DNA of 64,000 nt from JAGWAJ01 sp026707615 (GTDB lineage: Bacteria > Acidobacteriota > Vicinamibacteria > Vicinamibacterales > UBA8438): positions 62,001 to 126,000 of the forward strand of contig CBDBMW010000011.1 of NCBI GenBank assembly GCA_965207595.1, written 5' to 3'. Numbering within the stretch: position 1 is the first letter of the stretch; the number at the start of each line of letters is the position of its first letter. Positions 27,993 through 35,921 of this stretch are shown here, piece by piece. Position numbers and translations under genes: made by a program. The notes beneath the pieces are model-generated. The model was not told the origin of the DNA. It did not search any database and worked only from the letters and a program-made list of their open reading frames with translations.

Positions 27993-28176
27993 ATGATGGC
28001 TCAGCTCCCTGACGGGACGGTCAAGTAGGTTGCCGGCCAGTCTGGGCGTCTCGCGGTCGACCTTCTACAAGATGCGGGGCGCTCGGGCGTTCCCGGCCGC
28101 AACGATCCGGCTTCCCGGCGGCGACCCTCGCTGGCCGCAGGAAGTCGTCGATGAATGGGTCGATCCCGGTGGTTGA
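27993..28176 (+). pseudogene. AlpA/excisionase-like HTH protein, frameshifted
   Basis: AGGAGG lies just before ATG ATG (27993). The frame reads MMAQLPDGTVK and stops. The next frame from 28027 continues RLPASLGVSRSTFYKMRGAR, then IRLPGGDPRWPQEVVDEWVD to a stop at 28174. Together they match a typical ~60-residue MerR/AlpA-like excisionase: HTH, then a strand with Arg-Leu-Pro-Gly, then a Trp-containing helix. One base change breaks it. Excisionases of this type drive excision of integrative elements, so this element may now be locked in place. Confidence 0.65.
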
Positions 28177-28429
28177 TGCGGACGAGCAGCTCTCGCTGCC
28201 GGTGAGCCGGGACCAGACAGATCGGCGGGCGCATGGGGCATCAGGCTCGAAGGCAGGAGCGCCGTGCCGGACGACATCTCCGGACACGCCTGGCAGGACT
28301 CGAGGTCGAGGAACGCACTTCACCCTTTCGCCGACACCCGTGGCGCAGCCATCGCCAAGAACGGGCATGAGGGCGGCCCCGCCCGTCCGTGGATGGGTCC
28401 GGCGGAACGGCCAACTCACGATGACGACC

Positions 28430-28920
28430 GCGTGGCATCCCGTCTGCGACGGGATCGCTTGCGCCACGACGAGGCACGCCGACTAGGTGACGTCGGCAGA
28501 ATCGTCCAACCGGTCTGGTTCCAGGCGCCCGCCGGGCAGGGTGGGCGACAGCGGCCGAGGCCGCACTCCAGTACCAGACTGCCCTTCCAGAGCACATCGC
28601 CGGTTTCCTGGTCGAAGGCGCGGCCGCGGCCGTTGACGTCGCCGAACACGAGGCCGCCGCCGCTGGTGACGAGTGACATGGTCTCCGCGCGCTGCTCGTG
28701 GACCCAGGCGGTCTCGACGGCATCGACCGCGATGGCCCAGACCGCACAGACCCAGTCAGTTGCCGGGCGCGATCTCGGGGCGCCAGACTGATGGCGTAGA
28801 CCGAGGTGCACTCGGGGCCCTCGGCGATCATCTGCGCGCAGGCGTTGTGCAGCGGGAAGTACATATGGCGTCGGTCAGTGGGCTGTAGATGCCGGACTCC
28901 CAGTCAGGTATCGGCACATC
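28430..28920 (-). pseudogene. PQQ-dependent dehydrogenase fragment
   Basis: Short conserved pieces of a quinoprotein alcohol/glucose dehydrogenase beta-propeller remain: WESGIYSPLTDA near 28880, MYFPLHNACAQMIAEG near 28830, and VTSGGGLVFGDVNGRGRAFD with QETGDVLWKGSL near 28610-28690. They occur in different minus-strand frames. Signal peptide, PQQ site and C-terminus are missing. Confidence 0.7.
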
Positions 28921-29053
28921 CGGGAGTCGAGCAAAGCACCGTCGGAAAGTCATTTGCGCCGCCTCCGCGCTACCCTGCCAGCCGAAATCGCCAGCCGAAT
29001 CCGGCTGCCGGCCGTTTCCGACAGGGCCTTCGGTGTCGTTCGGGTCACCCGGA

Positions 29054-30070
29054 TCAGTTCGCGAACCCCTGCCGGTCGAAATACTCCAGCCGGTTCGGGA
29101 TCGCTGCAAGAATCGCAGTCCGGTCCGCGTCTCCCAACCGCGCAGACCGGCGCCGCACGGCGAAGTACGGCAGGATGCTCTCGGCCACGTCCTCTCGGCC
29201 GGGGTTGTCACGGGCGTAGGTCGACACGAACACGCCGTCCGCGGTCTGCGCCGTGGTCCACCCCGGCGCGTTCGCGTGCCTTGCGTCGAGCGACACGTGC
29301 GCCGCCTCGTGGAACAGGATCTCCTCCAGGAACCCGTCGTCGATGTACCGCTGGCCCTGCCCGGTGTGGATCAGGAAGCTGCCGTTGGGGTTCCCGCCGA
29401 ACAGCTCGACGCCGTCGTTGATCTCGACTTCGCGGGCGTTGGTCATCAGGAACGCCGGCAGCCGCCCGAGCGCCGGCGCGTAGGTGTCGACCTCGGCGCG
29501 CGCGGCGTCGACGCTGCCGAACTCGGGGTTGACCTGAAACTCGACCGCGCCCCAGCCGTACCGCACGTCGAACAGATACGCGTCGACCTTGATCCAGCGG
29601 TCGACGCGCCGGTCGAAGACCTCCCGCATCCCTTGGCCGGCGTAGGTCACGTTCATCAGGGACGTCGAGTCGGAGCTGTCGATCAGTCGGGGCGAGATGA
29701 ACACGGTTCCCTCGAACGGCGGGATGCCGGTATGCGCGAGCGCGAAGTCCACCGTCCGGTCCTGGTCCATCGTGGCAGTCTCCGACGCGGCGGCGTGGTG
29801 CGGGCCGGACGCGGTGACGGTGACCGCACCGGAGACGTGCTGGAACCTGTAGCGACCGTCGGAGCCGGCGGCGGTCGACTGGCCGGTGTCGAGGCGGATG
29901 GTTGCGCCGGCGAGCGCGGGTCCGTTCGGCCGACTGTCCCGCACTGTACCGGAAAGCGTGAAGCCCGATGTCGTGGGTGCCATCGGGTTGGTCGGGGCGA
30001 CGGGTGAGGAGGCCGAATCGTCGCTGCATGCGGCGGCGAAGACGACGAGGCAGACGGTGGCTGTTCGCAT
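29054..30070 (-). CDS. lipoprotein with Ig-like domain and metalloprotease-like HEAAH
   Basis: A 338-residue predicted lipoprotein. The signal peptide ends in a lipobox, FAAAC (Cys15). Residues ~37-110 form a carboxypeptidase-regulatory-like beta domain (LSGTVRDSRPNG, then GATIRLDTGQSTAAGSDGRY). The rest contains LEEILFHEAAHVSLD near residue 260: an HExxH zinc site followed by DARHANAPGW, consistent with a secreted zinc peptidase, though the third ligand is not certain. It starts at ATG 30070. Likely anchored in the outer membrane or periplasm. Family not recognised beyond these motifs. No operon partner. Confidence 0.72.
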   Translation of the reverse strand: MRTATVCLVVFAAACSDDSASSPVAPTNPMAPTTSGFTLSGTVRDSRPNGPALAGATIRLDTGQSTAAGSDGRYRFQHVSGAVTVTASGPHHAAASETATMDQDRTVDFALAHTGIPPFEGTVFISPRLIDSSDSTSLMNVTYAGQGMREVFDRRVDRWIKVDAYLFDVRYGWGAVEFQVNPEFGSVDAARAEVDTYAPALGRLPAFLMTNAREVEINDGVELFGGNPNGSFLIHTGQGQRYIDDGFLEEILFHEAAHVSLDARHANAPGWTTAQTADGVFVSTYARDNPGREDVAESILPYFAVRRRSARLGDADRTAILAAIPNRLEYFDRQGFAN

Positions 30071-30733
30071 TCGGGGTCTCCCTTCGGCCCTCGGCGGCCG
30101 GTTCGGTCCTTGGCGGGCGAACGCGACCCGGCGACTCGCATCGATTATGGCTCCGTCGGCCAGAAAGCTGCCTCCCGGCGTCCGTGGCGCAACATCGGCC
30201 TCGCTGCTGTTATCGGTGAGCCGGTCGGTCGCCCACGAGGGCGCACTTCAAGAGAACGATCTACAATGGGATGATTATGCGGCGAACGTTGCAGGAGCTG
30301 GCGGCGGCGGTCGACTGGAGGCCACGGACCGTGTGCCGAGAGAGCGCCCGCTCACGAGCCGGGGTAACGTCTGGTATTCCTGCTCATGACCAATCCTGAT
30401 GCTGACCAGGATCGGCGCCCCGGACTGCCGAAACGGAAACGTGCGCCTGATGCCGTCGACCGCGTCGAGTGGGTGCTTCTGGAAGCACTTGATGCCGGTC
30501 ACCCCGGGGGCGTGCGGGAAGCGGAACACCGCTTGGCGCAGTGTCAACGGCGTGCCGGCCGGCTGCGGCCCGCGGCCGGGCGTGCCCGAACACGGGATAC
30601 GAACACACCGGCCGGAGGTGCCGGCGACCGGTGCTTCGTCACCTTGGAGCGGGCGATATCGTTCCCGCCGCCAAGCGGACTGACCGTCAGAGCCCTCGGT
30701 TCGACGACTGGCCATAAACGGGAATCACACACC
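30071..30733. other. about 660 bp without a confident gene
   Basis: A short + frame near 30273 (MIMRRTLQELAAAVDWRPRT) could be a truncated gene start. A minus-strand frame at about 30380-30600 contains GVTGIKCFQKHPLDAVDGIR, which looks protein-like but is not recognised. Neither can be called. Confidence 0.4.
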
Positions 30734-31174
30734 ATGCAGGCAATCCGTGTCACGGCCGCTGTTCTGATCGCTACCCTGTTGCTCCCCGTCGCCGCAGCGG
30801 CTCAGGAACCCGGCGAGATGACGCCCGCGCGGGAGGCGTTGCGCGCGGCGGGCTTCGAGCTGCCGACGTCGGCCGAGCGCGAGGAGCGGGCTCGCCGCGA
30901 CCGGCGGGTCCAGCGGCTGTGGAGCGCCGCCCTCATCGGCGCGGGCGGCGCGCTCGGCGCCGCGGTCGGGTTCAGCAACAACAAGTGGGTGATCGACGAG
31001 GGATGGATCGGCGCCGGCATCGCGGGCACGGCGCTGGGCTTCGGGCTCTACGGCCTGTTCGAGCCGCTGTCGTGGCGCGGGATCGAGGTGGAGCCCCGGG
31101 GCGTGGCGGCGATCCGGCCTTACGGAGCCGGTTCCCGCCCCGCCCGCGGAGCCGCTTTGTCGGTGCGCTGGTGA
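30734..31174 (+). CDS. secreted/membrane hypothetical protein
   Basis: A 146-residue protein starting at ATG 30734. A clear signal peptide (IATLLLPVAAAAQ) ends at about residue 24. A helical charged part follows, then two Gly/Ala-rich hydrophobic segments (AALIGAGGALGAAVGF and GAGIAGTALGFGLYGLF), which may insert in a membrane. The C-terminus is short and basic. Function is unknown. The next gene is 106 bp downstream on the same strand. Confidence 0.65.
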   Translation: MQAIRVTAAVLIATLLLPVAAAAQEPGEMTPAREALRAAGFELPTSAEREERARRDRRVQRLWSAALIGAGGALGAAVGFSNNKWVIDEGWIGAGIAGTALGFGLYGLFEPLSWRGIEVEPRGVAAIRPYGAGSRPARGAALSVRW

Positions 31175-31280
31175 CCGGGGCGGCGATCCTGTCCGAGCGA
31201 TCGCCGTCAGGAACCTCGGCAGCCGGGATCGCCTCGCGGGACTGTCCCGACGCTCCCCAGCGTCCGATAGTACAAGGCTG

Positions 31281-31622
31281 ATGCCACTGTTCGTGGTGAA
31301 GCAGACGAGATTCGACGGGACGCTCGTTGTCGGAGCACGCCGGGCCGTGGCGGCGGACGGCTGGTGGGTGTTTCAGGACGCAGAAGGCCGGCCGCTGGCG
31401 GCGCTGCCCGCGACCGAGGTCGACGCCATCGAGTCGGTCCCGGACGACGACGCGCGCGGCCGCGCTTGGTGGCACCTTCCGGTCCCGGCGGTCCGTCAGG
31501 CGGAAACCGGGCAGTCGCGTCCTCCGGCTCCTCGCGGGGGCCCGTGGTCGGGAGTCGTGGAATCGCTACAGGCCGCGCGCGGCGTCGGTCCGGCAGCCGC
31601 GGGCTCGAAGTCCGGGGGCTGA
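31281..31622 (+). CDS. small hypothetical protein
   Basis: A 113-residue frame from ATG 31281. The first ~70 residues (MPLFVVKQTRFDGTLVVGAR, then GWWVFQDAEGRPLAALPATE and VDAIESVP) look like a compact beta-rich domain with good coding composition. The rest is low complexity. No recognised family. It lies between a secreted-protein gene and the group II intron remnant. Confidence 0.55.
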   Translation: MPLFVVKQTRFDGTLVVGARRAVAADGWWVFQDAEGRPLAALPATEVDAIESVPDDDARGRAWWHLPVPAVRQAETGQSRPPAPRGGPWSGVVESLQAARGVGPAAAGSKSGG

Positions 31623-31737
31623 TTCCTTTCCCTCGGCCGCTCCCCGCCCGGCGGGTGCCGCACTGGCCCGTCGGGCCGGCCCTCCACAGCTTCCTGCACG
31701 ATCGCTCGCCGCAGTCACCCGAAGGGCCCGCAGCGTA

Positions 31738-32080
31738 ATCGGGATAGGGGGGAGCCTCGCGGCCTCGTCCCTCCCACACCACCGTACGTACGGGTCCGTA
31801 CACGGCGGTTCGACGACGTTAGGCGGCATGGCCTGCGGCCACGGATGCGAGGCCGATCCGGGCGAAGAAGGCGTTGGGCAGCGCGATAGTGAGTGCCGGG
31901 CTGAGGGCTGATCCGCCAGGAGCCGTGGGCTGCTGCTGGCGGTTTGGGCCGCCAGCAGCTTGCCGACGCCGCGTCGGCGCAGCGCCGCGAAGCGAGTGCG
32001 CCCACGCTTCCAGTGCGTTCAGGCGACGGCAGAGGCCGAAGTAGCCCCGCCACCCGACGAGGTAGCGTGACCGGGCCGGA
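31738..32080 (-). mobile_element. group II intron 3' part (maturase C-terminus and domains V-VI)
   Basis: Reading the minus strand from 32080, LVGWRGYFGLCRRLNALEAW carries the GWxGYF-type motif of group II intron reverse transcriptase/maturases. After a frame change, ALSPALTIALPNAFFARIGL runs to a stop at about 31826. Immediately after come CCGCCGTGTACGG and CCGTACGTACGGTGG, which fold as a domain V-like hairpin, then GTGTGGGAGGG, with a likely 3' end CCTATCCCGAT near 31738. The 5' part and most of the reverse transcriptase are absent here. Confidence 0.8.
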
Positions 32081-32149
32081 TGCTCAATCGTTGCGTACGG
32101 ATCGTGTGCGGGCTCCCGCCTTCTTCCCAGCCCGAGCGGCCGGTTTCTT

Positions 32150-32497
32150 CTATCCGACGGCGGCCCGGTGTCGGGCTTGAGGGCGTGGAAGAGGGCGCGG
32201 GCGCGGCCCTGGAGGCTGCGCGGCGTGCCGACGCCCGTCAGGTGGCCGCATTAGCAGGCCGAGATTCAAGCCACAGGTTCCGCCGCTTCCGGTCGAGACG
32301 CGCCAGCTCCGCGCGGGTCGGCGTCTCAATCCCGGACGCCGCTGAAGCTGCGCGAACGCCGAACGCGCATCCCGGCGGTTCCGCAGGACTTCCTCCCGGA
32401 GGTCACGGCGCACGTTCTCCCCCGCGAGCCAGTAGGCACCGAGCAACAGCGCTGCGGCAGTGAGAACCAAGGTCACGCTCGGGTCCACCAGCATCAC
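32150..32497 (-). CDS. small membrane protein (uncertain)
   Basis: A 115-residue frame. The first ~60 residues are protein-like: one hydrophobic segment (VTLVLTAAALLLGAYWLAG) and then a charged helix (RRDLREEVLRNRRDARSAF). After that it becomes Arg/Pro-rich, so the true gene may end earlier through a frameshift. Start at 32497 or the next ATG. Unknown function. Confidence 0.4.
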   Translation of the reverse strand: MMLVDPSVTLVLTAAALLLGAYWLAGENVRRDLREEVLRNRRDARSAFAQLQRRPGLRRRPARSWRVSTGSGGTCGLNLGLLMRPPDGRRHAAQPPGPRPRPLPRPQARHRAAVG

Positions 32498-32574
32498 CCG
32501 GTTTGGCTTACCCGATCCGGTTCAATCGGCGCCACCCCGGCATTCGGAGGCTGGCGGAGATTCTGGCTGGCTAG

Positions 32575-32871
32575 TCAGACCGGCCCCTCGACGCCGCGGC
32601 GCATGAGCCGGGAGATCCGAGCCTGGACGATGCGCCGCCGCGGGATCTGCATAGGCTGCCCAGTGACGGGATCCCGGCCGACGCGGGGAAGCCTCGTCTC
32701 CACGCGCAGCTTGGCGATCCCGGGGACCGAGGTCTCACCATGCTCCGCCAGTTCGCGGGCACAGACGCGCTGAAGCTCGGCCAGGAACTCCCGTGCATCC
32801 GCCCTGGAGAAGCGCCGGCCGCGAGCCCTGAAGTGGTCGGCCATGTGCTGTGACAGCCTCGCCTTTTGCAT
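32575..32871 (-). CDS. HU/IHF-like DNA-binding protein
   Basis: A 98-residue protein from ATG 32871 (the frame is open upstream, but that part is arginine-rich and shadow-like). It has the HU outline: N-terminal helices (RLSQHMADHFRARG, then REFLAELQRVCARELAEHGE), a central strand with VPGIAKLRVETR, then the beta-arm region GRDPVTGQPMQIPRRR, whose RxPxTGxP motif (here RDPVTGQP) is the DNA-intercalating tip. It ends VQARISRLMRRG. HU proteins bend DNA in the nucleoid and at recombination sites. It stands next to an integrase remnant and may have belonged to the same element. Confidence 0.75.
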   Translation of the reverse strand: MQKARLSQHMADHFRARGRRFSRADAREFLAELQRVCARELAEHGETSVPGIAKLRVETRLPRVGRDPVTGQPMQIPRRRIVQARISRLMRRGVEGPV

Positions 32872-33174
32872 TGTCTTCAGAAATGAGACGCATCCGCCGA
32901 TCTGCCACAGCACGAACGCCCTACCGTTCGGCACGAGCCACCGCACCGCGCGCAGTCGTCCTGGTCCAGGATTCGGAGCACCATCCCACCTCCGTTGTAC
33001 AGGGGCTCGCCGTTCGGAAACCGCTGCGGCCGGGTCAACCCCTACGCTCTTGATCCACGTGCTCGTCCCGTCGCCGAACGACCCGTCGCCACGGTTGATC
33101 AACCGAAGGGATTCTACAACGGACGCGGGACGGGCGGACAACGTGGACCGGGACACGCTCAGGAGGTGCGGCCC

Positions 33175-33728
33175 ACACGATCTGGCCGTTCAGCACTTCC
33201 TGGCGCTGCCCCCACGCCGAGGTCGCCGCGGCCGTCGCGGCCGTGCACGGGTCGCGGGCGCTGCCGGCGCTCAAGCCGGCGTTCGAGTTCGTCGTGCTCA
33301 CGGCCGGCCGCTCGGGCGAGGTGCGCGGGGCGCTGTGGGCCGAGATGGGCAGTCGGCCCACGTGTGGACCGTCCCGGCATCGCGGATGAAGGCCAAGCGC
33401 GAGCACCGGGTCTTGCTCGGCCGGCGTGCTCTGGACATCCTCGCCGCAGCACCGACACCCGGCGGCGGCGACAGCCCGCTCGTGTTCCTCGGGCCCGCGC
33501 GGCAAGCCGTTATTCCACACGTCGCTCTACACCGTCTTCAAGGAGCACGGCATCGCTGCCGTGCCACATGGCTTCCGGTCCTCGTTCCGGGACTGGGCGA
33601 CCGAGAAGACCGACCATTCGCGCGAGGTCATCGAGGCGGCGCTCGCCCACGTCGTCCAGAACCAGGTCGAGGCAGCCTACGAGCGCTCGGACCTGTTCGA
33701 CCGGCGGCGGACTCTGATGGACGACTAG
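33175..33728 (+). pseudogene. P4-type integrase remnant, C-terminal half
   Basis: Pieces in three + frames: QHFLALP and VAAAVAAVHGSRALPALKPA, FEFVVLTAGRSGEVRGALW (first catalytic Arg), VWTVPASRMKAKREHRVLLG, then AAVPHGFRSSFRDWATEKTD (HxxR) and ALAHVVQNQVEAAYERSDLF (Tyr) to a natural stop. The N-terminal arm-binding half is missing. Very close in sequence to the intact integrase at 59.6 kb. Confidence 0.85.
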
Positions 33729-34182
33729 GAAACCCATCTTGCCGACACACACCCTCGTCGCCCGACCGTGGAACCAGCGAAAGACGAACTCTTCGGAACC
33801 ACAGCACTCGCCGGCGAACCCGATCCGACCTTGCCTCCCCTGAACGACCACGCCGCCCACCAACGAGTCGGTCAGGCGGAGATCACCGACGGAGATCGAG
33901 TGCAGGTACGGATCAAGCGGGGAAGGACATCGAGCGGCACGACGGAGACGAGTAGATCCCGGAGAGCGACGAAGCCGGGTCGGGCGGTGAAGAGCCAGAG
34001 ACGGGCGGCACGATCAGAGGGAACGGAAACTGGCTCATCATGACATCCGTTGCAGGTCATGGGCCAGCCGACCCAATGTGCTCACATTGGGGCCGAACCC
34101 GCCGTCGATGCGGCCGTTGCCGAGCTGCGTGCCGGCAGGGTCATGAGCGCCGGGCTACACCCGGCGTCCGGCGGCGCACGTA
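33729..34182. other. about 450 bp, noncoding, holds one palindromic repeat
   Basis: No frame here looks like a gene. The only structure seen is the palindromic repeat at 34062-34099 described separately. Confidence 0.5.
34062..34099 (+). repeat. dispersed palindromic repeat, copy 1
   Basis: GGCCAGCCGA leads into a perfect palindrome, CCCAATGTG-CT-CACATTGGG (34072-34091), then GGCCGAACC. Two more copies lie at 51.1 and 52.5 kb. There is no T-run, so it is not an obvious terminator. Confidence 0.7.
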
Positions 34183-34392
34183 TCAGCGCGCGCTGCCGGA
34201 CGGTCCGCCGGCCAACAGCCGGTTGTGCGGCCAGCAACGGCGGCCCGTTGCGGTGGATGGCCGCTCCGGCAGCCGAATCCCCTGGCGTAGAATCCCAAGC
34301 CCGCCTGGTCGCACGTGAACCACATCGGCCCAGATGTCGCGAAGGTAGGCGCAGCGCCGCGGTGAGAGATTCTGATCGAGGAGCAGTTTCAC
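34183..34392 (-). pseudogene. DUF5615 (PIN-like) toxin, broken
   Basis: The start MKLLLDQNLSPRRCAYLRDI is the typical beginning of DUF5615 PIN-like toxins (D6 and N8 positions). After VVHVRPGGLG the family pattern is lost and the sequence becomes shadow-like. GTG 34392 overlaps the stop of the preceding DUF433 gene, the usual order for this toxin-antitoxin pair. Confidence 0.6.
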
Positions 34393-34615
34393 CTTCCGCC
34401 GACCGCCACGAGTCGCCGCTCGCGATCGGCGGCGAAGGCGAGGCAGGCCCGGTTGCCTTCGCGCGTTAAGTCCGGGACGTCTCGGACCAGATCCTCTTCG
34501 GACATTCCGCTCGCCAGGTAGTCGAGCACGTCGGACACCGTCATGCGCAGGTCACGGATGCAGGCTTGCCACCGCGTCGTCCGGGCTCGATCGTGATTCT
34601 GTCGACATGCGGCAT
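34389..34615 (-). pseudogene. DUF433 antitoxin, frameshifted
   Basis: From ATG 34615 the frame reads MPHVDRITIEPGRRGGKP. A one-base shift near 34562 then gives CIRDLRMTVSDVLDYLASGM, EEDLVRDVPDLTREG and ACLAFAADRERRL to TGA at 34389-34391. These are the family motifs (GGKPCIRGxRxxVxDVL, then P.LT...) of DUF433 antitoxins, which repress and neutralise DUF5615 toxins. Confidence 0.72.
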
Positions 34616-34783
34616 GAAGCCATGCCTACGTGACCACCGAGCCTCGGCAAAGCGATCGCGGGCCGAACAAGGGCCCCGGTCGGCATAGCCTACAATCTAT
34701 CTATCGTTGCGACCGGGTTCGTCGTGGGTCAACAGGCGGGCGGCCGCGCAAGCCGCCGACGCCCGACAGGGAAGGAGAACGCG

Positions 34784-35863
34784 ATGACCGAGCTGACACG
34801 CCGTGAGCTCATGCTCGCGGGGATGACGCTGCCGGGACTGCTGGCTCTTTCCACCGCGCGCTGCGCGCTGGCGGCCTCGCCACAGGCCTCGTCCGCCGCG
34901 GACCCGCTTTCGTTCGTCCACCCCGAGTTGCGCGCCGCCGCGCGCCAGGCCCAGTCTTTGGGGCAGGCGCTGTCGGCGATGACGGCGGACACGCTGCCGA
35001 CGATGCGGGGAACGGCGGATGCCTTGCCGCCGCCGCCCCTGGAAGCTCCGCCGTTCGAGAGGCGGACCGTCCCCGGTCCGGCCGGTGAGCCGGACGTCGA
35101 GGTTTACATCATCAACGCGAAGCCCGGCGCGAGCCGGCCCGGCATCCTCCACATGCACGGCGGCGACTACGTCGCCGGCTCGGCCTCCGCGAGCGTGCGT
35201 CCTCTCCAGGAGGTCGCCTCGGCGCTCGATTGCAGCGTCGTCACCGTCGAGTACCGGCTGGCGCCGGAGACCACCTACGCGGGGTCCGTCGAGGACCACT
35301 ATGCCAGTCTGCTGTGGCTCTACCAGCACGCGGACGAAGTGGGCGTCAATCCCGACCGTGTGGCGGTGATGGGCGAGAGCGCCGGCGGCGGGCATGCCGC
35401 CCTGCTGGCCATCGCGGCCCGCGACCGGGGAGAGGTGCCGCTGGCGTTCCAGCTCCTCGTCTATCCGATGTTGGACGATCGGCCCGGGAGCACGCGCGAG
35501 GTGCCGCCGCAGATGGGCCGCATCACGTGGACCGCCACCGCGAACCAGTTCGGCTGGGGCGCCTTCCTCGGCCAGGAGGCGGGCGGCGCGTCGGTGCCGA
35601 GCGCCGGCGTGCCGGCCCGCGTCACCAGCGTGGAGGGCCTGCCGCCCGCGTTCATCGGCGTGGGCGGGATCGACCTGTTCGTCCTTGAGTCCGTCGAGTA
35701 CGCGCGGCGGCTGATCGAGGCGGGCGTGCCGACGCGGCTCCTGGTGGTTCCCGGCGCCTTCCACGGGTTCGACGGTCTGGCCGCCGACACGGAGATCGCG
35801 CAGCGGTTCAACGCGGCGAAGTTGGACGCCCTGCGCGGTGCGCTGGCGGCCGACAGCACCTGA
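34784..35863 (+). CDS. exported HSL-type esterase (alpha/beta hydrolase)
   Basis: A 359-residue alpha/beta hydrolase of the hormone-sensitive-lipase group. The start at ATG 34784 has GGAAGGAG upstream. An N-terminal TRRELMLAG plus hydrophobic stretch resembles a Tat signal. Oxyanion motif HGG is at 125-127, the nucleophile Ser199 is in GESAGGG, the acid is in VGGIDLFV, and the His is in PGAFHGFDG. It would hydrolyse short-chain esters in the periplasm. All catalytic residues are present. Followed 58 bp later by the cyclase gene on the same strand. Confidence 0.9.
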   Translation: MTELTRRELMLAGMTLPGLLALSTARCALAASPQASSAADPLSFVHPELRAAARQAQSLGQALSAMTADTLPTMRGTADALPPPPLEAPPFERRTVPGPAGEPDVEVYIINAKPGASRPGILHMHGGDYVAGSASASVRPLQEVASALDCSVVTVEYRLAPETTYAGSVEDHYASLLWLYQHADEVGVNPDRVAVMGESAGGGHAALLAIAARDRGEVPLAFQLLVYPMLDDRPGSTREVPPQMGRITWTATANQFGWGAFLGQEAGGASVPSAGVPARVTSVEGLPPAFIGVGGIDLFVLESVEYARRLIEAGVPTRLLVVPGAFHGFDGLAADTEIAQRFNAAKLDALRGALAADST

Positions 35864-35921
35864 TCGCCGAACGGTTGGACGGAACTCCCCTCCCTGACCC
35901 GGGTGAAGCGGAGGACTGGAG

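Noticed and set aside
34062..34099. Palindromic repeat considered as a transcription terminator
   Set aside because: No T-run on either side and no intact gene ends nearby. The same sequence recurs at 51.1 and 52.5 kb, so a dispersed repeat is the better description.
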